Assembly: GCA_029256665.1 (NCBI GenBank)
Contig: JAQSXN010000249.1
Location: 1 to 6,236, forward strand
Reading direction: 5' to 3'
From: Paenibacillus sp.
GTDB taxonomy: Bacteria; Bacillota; Bacilli; Paenibacillales; Paenibacillaceae
DNA length: 6,236 bases
Of the stretch, positions 1-5,455 are shown in pieces (positions within the stretch are counted from its first letter, which is position 1; every line of letters starts with the position of its first letter). The position numbers were made by a program, and so were the translations under genes. The notes beneath the pieces were generated by a model, which worked only from the letters and a program-made list of their open reading frames with translations, searched no databases and was not told the DNA's origin.

Positions 1-2654
1 TCAAGACGCTGCACGTCAAACACGAGAACGGCCAATTCCTGGTCGGGATGGAGACGCAAGCGCCGGCTCCCTTCCAGCAAACGACCCAAGCGGTCTCGAC
101 CGATTGGCGGCTCAAGGCGTACGCGGGCGATTGGGTGAACGGCTCCGCGATGTACCGCGAATGGGCGGACAAGAAATTCGGATTGTCCAAGACGTCCGCT
201 TTGCAGCCGGGATGGGCCAAAGACATCCAATTCACGGTGTTAACCGATTTAGAGGATGAGCCTATGCTGGAGACGCTGGCGCAGGAAGTGAACGCGGAGC
301 AGACGCTGCTCGTCGTGCCCGGCTGGCGCTCGGATCCTTACGACGTCAACTTTCCGAATTACGAGCCGAAGCCGGATATCGCGGACAAGATCGAGGCGGC
401 TCAAGCGCTCGGCTTCAAGGTCATGCTCTACATTAATATATTCGGCGTGTCGTTCGACAACCCGGCGTATCCGGCGCTGCAGAATGTTCAGGTGAAGGAT
501 CCCTTCACGCTGCAGCCCAAGCAATGGGAGTACACGGCGGGCTCGGAGCATATCACGTTCGCGATCATGAATCCGGCCGCGCAGGCTTGGCGCGATCTAT
601 TCGTGGATAAGATGGTCGAGCTTGTCGAGGACGTCGGGCCCGACGCGCTGCATTTGGACCAGTCGCTGCTCATGTACAACGATGCGAACGGCCTCATGGA
701 CGGCAAAAACATGATGCAAGGGAATATCGCCCTGCACCGCGATTTGCGGCAAGCATTGCCTGCCCATATCGCGATCGGCGGCGAAAGCCTCAACGAAATC
801 ACGACCCGCTACGAGTCGTTCGCCCAGCGCCATGCCTATGGCATCTTTTCCGCAACGGGAACTTGGGACGATGGCAAAATCAATCAGGTCGTGCCGGCGA
901 GCTCCGCCATATTCGCGCCTTACACGACGATATACGGCCATCCCGACCATGCCAATCCGATGACGGAGGATTATTACATGGCTTGGCACAAGGTTGTCCA
1001 GAACCGTCTGGGAGCCGTTCCCATGCTGACGAGGCCGAATAACGGCCAAGTAGCGAATCCGTCGCCGCTTATGCGGCAGCTGCTGGACGAGGCGAACTGG
1101 TATCAGGACAACAAGCCCGAAGCCGATTTCACGGCTTGGACTCCCTCGACATTATTCGCTTTTCAAACGGCGGGAGGAGGGACGGCCAGATACGTTCGGG
1201 ATGCGTCGGGCGAGAAGCTGACGGCGTTCGGCGCTGGCAATCCCGTCGGCACAAACGTATTACGGTATTTATACGGGGCGGAAGAGTATGTGCTGCCCGG
1301 CACGATCCCGGGATGGCGTCTATACGACCAAACGAAGCTATTTGGCTTGGACCCTGCGAAAACCTATTTGTACCGGAACGAAACCCGCGATGCGAACGCC
1401 TTCCATGTGGATCAATGGCCGGAAGACGTTACGCTTAAGCGGCTGGCGCTTCGCTCGGGCCATTCCATAATCGCCCTCGAGGACGCGCTTCAAGCGACCG
1501 AGATCGACTTCTTGAACTATGAAGGTCCGATACGGGCCGGAGAGCGGCTGGGCGATGGAACGGTTAATCAAACGAGCGCTCCCTTCTCCTCGACGAACGG
1601 TTTCTCCCATACTTTCGCCGGCGGCGGAACGGTGCAGCACTGGGGCGACCGCGTGCTGGCCCACCCGCCTTATGCGGGACAGTGGCAGGGAGGCCATACG
1701 TGGCTGGAGTTCGACGCGGAGCTTCCTCCGAATATGGAGGCAAGCTTCCGGACGGGCGTGCAGCTGGGCTCCGAGCAAAACGTAATCAGCAGCGACGGCG
1801 TCACCTTCAAGGTGTCGGCATGGGAGAAGGGGACTCCGCCGGAGACGCGTCAGGTGCTCGAGACCGAACAATTCAGCAGGAGCGCGACACAGGCGCCGGT
1901 TACGCTTGATCTGTCTTCGCTGGCAGGCAAGGAAGCGACGATCAGGCTGGAGACGCATCCCGGCGCGACCGTCGACAACGATTCCGCCGTATGGGTGGAG
2001 CCGCTCGTCGAGTTGGGGCCAGGTAGCGGAAGCGCGCGCATGGTCAACATCGAATTGGTTAGCCCGCAGCAGCTGCAAGCCGTGCAATCCGCCTCGGGTC
2101 TCGCGCAGTTCGCAAGCCTGGGCAATCATCGCTATGAAATCACGGCGCCCGCAACCGATACGCTGTATCTGATCCATCAATCCGCGACGCCGGTTCAGCT
2201 TCCGCTGTCGCTGTCCGCGGCGCCGTTCGATTCGTCCTTGGTATTCGGCAACGGAACGGAAGGGCAAGCTCAAGCTCCGTTCGGCGGATTCGCGGGAGCA
2301 GGCTCCGTGCTTGGCATCGAGAAGCAGGGTCTGGACGCGCATCCCCCTCAGCGCGGCCAGACGCATATCGAATATGCGGTCGCTCTGCCGGCGGGAACGG
2401 GAACGACGTTAAGCGGATATGCCGGCATCAAAGACGGGGCGGACGATTCGCAAGGCGTCGATTTCCGGATAACGGTGAACGGGAACGAGCTCTGGTCGGA
2501 GGAAGTGATGCCGGGCGAGGCTTGGACGCCATTCGGCCTTTCCTTGGCCGATTACGCCGGACAGTCCGTCGTCATCACACTGATCACGGACTCGATGGGC
2601 GATTACGGCTTCGATTGGGCGTTCTGGGGCGAGCCCTCTCTAGCTTCGGATTGA
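1..2654 (+). CDS. DUF6259-like putative glycoside hydrolase, 5' end missing
   Basis: The reading frame is open from base 3 to the TGA at 2652-2654 (883 visible codons) and runs off the left edge. The true start, and any signal peptide, lie outside; the ATG at 48 has no convincing ribosome site and is probably internal. The first two thirds read like a TIM-barrel glycosidase of the DUF6259 type: 'DWVNGSAMYREWAD' near 129-170, 'LLVVPGW' near 306-326, 'VMLYINIFG' near 420-446, 'DALHLDQ' at 642-662 and 'GGESLNE' at 777-797. The Asp at 657-659 and Glu at 783-785 sit where retaining glycosidases of related barrels carry catalytic acids; this is inference. From about 1160 the chain turns to beta-rich domains, ending in two related sandwich modules (about 1560-2015 and 2230-2645). 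The substrate is unknown. The lyase downstream suggests plant polysaccharide. I am sure of the coding call and fairly sure of the family, which I recognise from memory. Confidence 0.85.
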   Translation, partial: KTLHVKHENGQFLVGMETQAPAPFQQTTQAVSTDWRLKAYAGDWVNGSAMYREWADKKFGLSKTSALQPGWAKDIQFTVLTDLEDEPMLETLAQEVNAEQTLLVVPGWRSDPYDVNFPNYEPKPDIADKIEAAQALGFKVMLYINIFGVSFDNPAYPALQNVQVKDPFTLQPKQWEYTAGSEHITFAIMNPAAQAWRDLFVDKMVELVEDVGPDALHLDQSLLMYNDANGLMDGKNMMQGNIALHRDLRQALPAHIAIGGESLNEITTRYESFAQRHAYGIFSATGTWDDGKINQVVPASSAIFAPYTTIYGHPDHANPMTEDYYMAWHKVVQNRLGAVPMLTRPNNGQVANPSPLMRQLLDEANWYQDNKPEADFTAWTPSTLFAFQTAGGGTARYVRDASGEKLTAFGAGNPVGTNVLRYLYGAEEYVLPGTIPGWRLYDQTKLFGLDPAKTYLYRNETRDANAFHVDQWPEDVTLKRLALRSGHSIIALEDALQATEIDFLNYEGPIRAGERLGDGTVNQTSAPFSSTNGFSHTFAGGGTVQHWGDRVLAHPPYAGQWQGGHTWLEFDAELPPNMEASFRTGVQLGSEQNVISSDGVTFKVSAWEKGTPPETRQVLETEQFSRSATQAPVTLDLSSLAGKEATIRLETHPGATVDNDSAVWVEPLVELGPGSGSARMVNIELVSPQQLQAVQSASGLAQFASLGNHRYEITAPATDTLYLIHQSATPVQLPLSLSAAPFDSSLVFGNGTEGQAQAPFGGFAGAGSVLGIEKQGLDAHPPQRGQTHIEYAVALPAGTGTTLSGYAGIKDGADDSQGVDFRITVNGNELWSEEVMPGEAWTPFGLSLADYAGQSVVITLITDSMGDYGFDWAFWGEPSLASD

Positions 2655-2693
2655 TCCGGCAACGGCGAATCATCAGTATCTACCATTGACGAT

Positions 2694-2822
2694 GAGGCGG
2701 CATCGGACGGCCAATCGCGCTGAGATTCGGGCGCGAGAGGGGGCGCAAGAGCCATCGCTTTGGATTACGCCAAACACAATATCCGAGCCAACCGCGCAGT
2801 TATAGAAGCCCCGGCGTCGAAT
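2694..2822 (+). pseudogene. Relic of a short-chain dehydrogenase/reductase (SDR) gene
   Basis: Translating three frames in turn gives pieces of a classical SDR. At 2696-2728 (frame of 2696) the product is 'GGIGRPIALRF', the N-terminal NAD(P)-binding glycine motif and following helix. At 2731-2751 (frame shifted by two bases) it continues 'AREGAQE', the usual end of that helix. At 2748-2813 (third frame) it reads 'RAIALDYAKHNIRAN', then 'AVIEAP', matching the widely conserved segment after the YxxxK active site, typically ALDYAKHNIRVN...PG.IETP. In an intact SDR of about 250 residues these blocks are some 130 residues apart, so a large internal deletion and at least two frameshifts are implied. 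The active-site Tyr and Lys are not preserved ('DSGARGG' at 2724-2744). A stop at 2823-2825 abuts the terminator, which may have belonged to this lost gene. No start codon or ribosome site is kept. Two ordered SDR blocks within 120 bases make chance unlikely. Confidence 0.75.
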
Positions 2823-2824
2823 TG

Positions 2825-2853
2825 AACCCCATCCGCATGCGGATGGGGTTTTT
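2825..2853 (+). terminator. Rho-independent terminator, perfect palindrome plus T run
   Basis: Bases 2825-2850 form a perfect 26-base inverted repeat (arms AACCCCATCCG and CGGATGGGGTT around CATG), running into five Ts at 2849-2853. It lies about 170 bases after the stop of the first gene, beyond the SDR relic, so it closes that transcription unit and separates it from the pectate lyase gene. Because of the A tract on its left the reverse direction is only weakly supported. Confidence 0.9.
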
Positions 2854-2900
2854 ATTGCAAATATAAGAAAGTATAGGTTTTGCCGTTTGCGCGACATTTC

Positions 2901-2929
2901 TTATCGTGTCATTTCCGATGACCGATAAT
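2901..2929 (+). promoter_or_regulatory. Weak sigma-A promoter candidate for the pectate lyase gene
   Basis: TTATCG at 2901-2906 and GATAAT at 2924-2929 are separated by 17 bases. The -10 matches five of six consensus positions, but the -35 matches only three. Transcription would start near 2936, giving a leader of roughly 215 bases. It is the best-spaced pair I found in 2854-3140, but it is far from certain. An activator, another sigma factor or a different site is possible. Confidence 0.2.
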
Positions 2930-2981
2930 CATTACCTCAGATGCGCCTCGGGATGGAGGGGATATGAGCAAATGATTGTTT

Positions 2982-2995
2982 CGGAACCGCTTGCG
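2982..2995. promoter_or_regulatory. LacI-family operator-like site, upstream copy
   Basis: The 14 bases CGGAACCGCTTGCG are centred on a CG step with the AA-N-CG-N-TT core shared by operators of the LacI/GalR/CcpA family, and the outer CG pairs are also symmetric. On the minus strand it fits about 13 of 15 positions of the B. subtilis CcpA-site consensus WTGNAANCGNWWNCA as I remember it. Pectinase genes in Bacillota are commonly controlled by CcpA and by LacI-type regulators such as KdgR. Binding is inferred only. Confidence 0.35.
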
Positions 2996-3014
2996 TGGTT
3001 GGTAAGCTTTGAAT

Positions 3015-3040
3015 GTTCGGGAGCCGGCCGGCTCCCGAAC
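3015..3040. repeat. Perfect 26-base GC-rich palindrome in the lyase leader
   Basis: Arms GTTCGGGAGCC and GGCTCCCGAAC flank GGCC, giving a perfect inverted repeat that can form an 11-bp RNA hairpin. No T run follows on either strand, so it is not a standard terminator. It ends 111 bases before the lyase start codon. It may be a leader hairpin that stabilises or pauses the transcript, or a dimeric protein-binding site. Confidence 0.8.
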
Positions 3041-3088
3041 CCGAGAAAGCGGGATGCGGGGAGGTGAACGATTACGTTTTTCGTTTTT

Positions 3089-3103
3089 ATGGAAGCGGTT
3101 TCG
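3089..3103 (+). promoter_or_regulatory. Candidate CcpA/LacI-family (cre-like) site
   Basis: ATGGAAGCGGTTTCG fits 14 of 15 positions of the cre consensus WTGNAANCGNWWNCA as I remember it, failing only at the last base. Its CG-centred core AAGCGGTT is of LacI-family type and is nearly the reverse complement of the site at 2982-2992. It lies about 50 bases before the lyase start, probably inside the transcribed leader, where CcpA could act as a roadblock giving carbon catabolite repression. The evidence is sequence match only. Confidence 0.45.
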
Positions 3104-3139
3104 TAATATCCGTAGCAGCTGCATCACAATGATACCCAT

Positions 3140-3146
3140 GGAGGGA
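3140..3146 (+). promoter_or_regulatory. Ribosome binding site that fixes a GTG start
   Basis: GGAGGGA lies 5 bases before the GTG at 3152-3154. This, with the Lys/Arg-rich signal peptide that begins at once, selects GTG as the start. The nearby ATG at 3138 is out of frame and meets TAG after four codons. Confidence 0.85.
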
Positions 3147-3151
3147 TTATA

Positions 3152-5332
3152 GTGGCAAAAAGGAAAAGAGCAGCAACCGTAACAAGTCTCGTAGTCGTAC
3201 TATCGTTAGCGTTATCCCTGTTCGCCGGATTGACCTCGCATTCTATCATCAATGCTGCCGGGGTCGCGATTACGGGCAGCGGAGGCTGGAGCGAAACGGC
3301 CTACGTCGAGTGGTCGCCTGTCAGCAACGCGCAAGGGTACAACGTATACGTAAAGCCGGCAAGCGCTTCGGACTCCCAGTATCAACAGCTCGACAACGAA
3401 TTGATTCGCAGGTACCCATCCTACTGGAGAGCCGATGCTGTCGGTCTTGCGGCCGGAAGCTATGTGATGAAGGTGGAGGCTCAGCTATCGGGGGGCTCGA
3501 CGGCTAGCGCCGTGACGAGTTCGATCAACGTGACGTCTTATGACCGATCGGGGTTTGCTTTCTCGCCACAATCCCAATACGGCACGGGATCGGGCGCCTA
3601 CAATGATAACGGAACGCTTAAGAGCGGCGCGCAGGTGCTCTACGTCACGGCAGATACAGCGGGGACCGTCGCGCTGAACGTAAAAATCGATAGCTCCGGC
3701 GGCACGCAGACGGGCGTTGGGCTCGGAGCGATTATGGCCCTCAGGCAAAAGGGCTACGATACGACTCCGCTCGCGATTCGGTTGATCGGGAAAGTGGATC
3801 AGGCCGATCTGAGCGGGCAGCTCAACGGAAGCGGCTATCTTGAAGTAAAGGGCAAAAATAACTATGCCGAAATGAACATGACGATCGAAGGAATCGGCGA
3901 CGATGCTTACGCCTACGGCTGGGGACTCCTTCTGAGATATGCCGGCAACGTGGAAGTAAGGAACATCGGCTTCATGCTGTTCCCGGACGACGGCATTTCC
4001 ATGGATACGGGCAACGTGAACGTATGGGTGCACAATAACGATCTGTTCTACGGCTCGGCGGGAGGAGATGCGGACCAGGCGAAGGGCGACGGCTCCACCG
4101 ATCTCAAGAAAGGCTCGACGTACATCACGATTTCGCATAACCATTACTTCGATTCCGGCAAAGCTTCCCTTGTCGGCCTCAGCGAATCGGCGCAGTTTTT
4201 TGTATCGTTCCACCACAACTGGTTCGACCATTCGGATTCCCGCCATCCGCGGATTCGAGTGGCCTCCGTCCATATTTACAACAACTTCTACGACGGGGTC
4301 TCCAAATACGGCGTGGGCGTTACGACCGGCGGCTCCGCTTTCGTGGAGGCCAACTACTTCCGCAATGCCAAGTATCCGATGCTGAGCTCCTTGCAAGGCA
4401 CCGACGCGCTCGGAGAAGGCACGTTCTCGGGCGAGGACGGCGGCATGATCAAAGCCTACAATAATATCGTCGCGGACGCCGACAGCCTGATCTATGCCAA
4501 CTCGAATGCAGGCACGGCTCCGGCCAACGCGACTTCCTTCGACGCTTACTTGGCCTCGTCCAGAACGGAAGCCGTTCCAAGCTCCTACAAAGCATTGGTT
4601 GGCGGAACGCCGTACAATAACTTCGATACGAGCGTCAATGTGGGAGTAAGCGCGTCCGGCATCGATAACGTTAACGACGTGGAGGGGATCGTAACGGCGG
4701 AAGCGGGACGTCTGGGAGGCGGCGACTTCGCCTGGACCTTCAACGACGCGGCGGACGACGATTCGTATGGCGTGAATGCGGCCTTAATGTCCGCGATTCG
4801 CAATTACGTCTCTCAGGTGGTGGCTGTCGGAGGCAATTCCAACCCGACCGTTCCAACGCCTACGCCGACTGCGACACCAACGCCGACAGCAACTCCGGCT
4901 CCAACGCCGACCGCGACACCAACCGCTACGCCGGCACCGACAGCGACGCCAACGCCAACCGCGACGCCGCAGCCGACGGCAAGCCCGACTTCGCCGGCGG
5001 GAGCGCAGACGCACAACTTTACGACAAGCGGAAAAACAAGCAGCTTCTTCGACATTCAGGGCAATCTCTCGACATCGAAGGGGACTGTCACGTATAACGG
5101 TCTAACGCTGACGCAATGTTTGAAGATCGAGAGCTCGACCAGCATTTCGTTCACGACCACCCAGGCACGGACGCTGACTCTGGTGCTTAACACGGCCGAC
5201 GGCACCGCAATCAAGGTCGACGGAACAAGCCATACGATTACGGGCGGCATCGTCACCGTGGCGCTTGCGCCGGGCAATCACGCGATAACGAAAGACAGCG
5301 TTACGAATTTGTTTTATATGAAGCTGGAATAA
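3152..5332 (+). CDS. Secreted PL1 pectate lyase with Fn3-like module and CBM77-like domain
   Basis: This 726-residue enzyme should cleave polygalacturonate outside the cell by calcium-dependent beta-elimination. Residues 1-36 form a signal peptide: basic 'KRKR', a hydrophobic core, and likely cleavage near 'INAA'. Residues 37-128 look like a fibronectin type III module. The PL1 parallel beta-helix spans about 135-560. Its key residues fit the PelC pattern (from memory): Asp279/Asp280, Asp313 and Asp317 in 'DGSTDLKKGS' as calcium ligands, Lys337 in 'SGKASLVG', and Arg364/Arg369 in 'RHPRIR', the RxPxxR motif with the catalytic base arginine. A Thr/Pro linker (565-615) leads to a domain at about 618-726 resembling pectin-binding CBM77. 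The GTG start has a good ribosome site, the leader carries cre-like sequences, and a terminator follows 9 bases after the stop, so it is probably monocistronic. The gene looks intact. Preference for pectate over methylated pectin is inferred. Confidence 0.95.
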   Translation: MAKRKRAATVTSLVVVLSLALSLFAGLTSHSIINAAGVAITGSGGWSETAYVEWSPVSNAQGYNVYVKPASASDSQYQQLDNELIRRYPSYWRADAVGLAAGSYVMKVEAQLSGGSTASAVTSSINVTSYDRSGFAFSPQSQYGTGSGAYNDNGTLKSGAQVLYVTADTAGTVALNVKIDSSGGTQTGVGLGAIMALRQKGYDTTPLAIRLIGKVDQADLSGQLNGSGYLEVKGKNNYAEMNMTIEGIGDDAYAYGWGLLLRYAGNVEVRNIGFMLFPDDGISMDTGNVNVWVHNNDLFYGSAGGDADQAKGDGSTDLKKGSTYITISHNHYFDSGKASLVGLSESAQFFVSFHHNWFDHSDSRHPRIRVASVHIYNNFYDGVSKYGVGVTTGGSAFVEANYFRNAKYPMLSSLQGTDALGEGTFSGEDGGMIKAYNNIVADADSLIYANSNAGTAPANATSFDAYLASSRTEAVPSSYKALVGGTPYNNFDTSVNVGVSASGIDNVNDVEGIVTAEAGRLGGGDFAWTFNDAADDDSYGVNAALMSAIRNYVSQVVAVGGNSNPTVPTPTPTATPTPTATPAPTPTATPTATPAPTATPTPTATPQPTASPTSPAGAQTHNFTTSGKTSSFFDIQGNLSTSKGTVTYNGLTLTQCLKIESSTSISFTTTQARTLTLVLNTADGTAIKVDGTSHTITGGIVTVALAPGNHAITKDSVTNLFYMKLE
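4844..4996 (+). repeat. Thr/Pro linker-coding repeat region
   Basis: About 150 bases of imperfect short repeats built on ACG/CCG/GCG codons encode residues 565-615 of the lyase, a run of PT, PTPTAT and PAPTAT units. Such linkers separate catalytic and binding domains in secreted polysaccharide enzymes. The repeats could vary in length by slippage in multiples of three bases, which would keep the frame. On the minus strand they produce spurious Arg- or Val/Gly-rich open frames. Confidence 0.9.
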
Positions 5333-5341
5333 ATATCGAGC

Positions 5342-5377
5342 GAGCTGCCTGATCATTATGGTCGGGCGGCTCTTTTT
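5342..5377 (+). terminator. Rho-independent terminator of the pectate lyase gene
   Basis: Arms 5342-5354 and 5360-5372 form a 13-bp stem (including three G-T wobbles) around a five-base loop ATTAT, followed at once by five Ts at 5373-5377. It starts 9 bases after the lyase stop codon. The wobbles and the lack of a T run on the other side make it directional, so it ends the lyase transcript and insulates the channel gene. Confidence 0.92.
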
Positions 5378-5415
5378 ATGTAACTTTCCTCATGTATGAA
5401 AACGAGCGCAGCCAA

Positions 5416-5426
5416 TATGATAGAAT
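5416..5426 (+). promoter_or_regulatory. Likely -10 region for the channel gene
   Basis: TATGATAGAAT contains two overlapping -10 boxes, TATGAT (5416-5421) and TAGAAT (5421-5426), each five of six to consensus. It lies 30-40 bases before the start codon, after the lyase terminator. No good -35 is present at 16-18 bases; TGTATG at 5393-5398 is the nearest and is weak. The call rests on the -10 and on the need for a promoter between the terminator and the gene. Confidence 0.4.
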
Positions 5427-5445
5427 AATAGTTCATTCATGCATT

Positions 5446-5450
5446 GGAGG
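5446..5450 (+). promoter_or_regulatory. Ribosome binding site of the channel gene
   Basis: TTGGAGG ending at 5450 lies five bases before the ATG at 5456. It supports that start rather than the upstream ATG at 5392, which is in another frame and lacks a ribosome site. Confidence 0.85.
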
Positions 5451-5455
5451 TCATC

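Larger units (their letters stand above)
2655..3151. other. 497-base intergenic region: SDR relic, terminator and lyase leader
   Basis: This is the only long gap without an intact gene. Its first third (to about 2822) is a frameshifted SDR remnant. Next comes a perfect-palindrome terminator at 2825-2853. The rest (2854-3151) is the upstream and leader region of the pectate lyase gene, with operator-like sites, a 26-base palindrome and two extra Shine-Dalgarno-like sequences. Short open frames on the minus strand (2897 to 2673 and 3139 to 2909) have no ribosome site and run through the palindromes, so I do not call them genes. Confidence 0.8.

Noticed and set aside
1338..2366. Long Arg-rich open frame (342 codons) on the minus strand
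   Set aside because: It lies fully inside the + strand putative glycosidase, has no ribosome site and has a composition typical of the antisense of GC-rich coding DNA.
2692..2805. Small ORF of 37 codons from ATG 2692
   Set aside because: No ribosome site precedes it, and the interval is better explained as a frameshifted SDR relic.
3146..3151. TATAAT on the minus strand just before the lyase start, as a divergent promoter
   Set aside because: No -35 at proper spacing and no supported gene on the minus strand in the gap.
3485..4396. Minus-strand open frame of 303 codons
   Set aside because: It is antisense to the conserved PL1 catalytic domain, whose motifs are plainly real, and shows no recognisable motif of its own.
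4844..4996. Short repeats as a possible CRISPR or tandem regulatory array
   Set aside because: The units are in-frame Thr/Pro/Ala codons without spacers; this is a protein linker.
4784..5055. Minus-strand Arg-rich and Val/Gly-rich repeat frames
   Set aside because: They are products of the Thr/Pro linker repeats read backwards, not genes.
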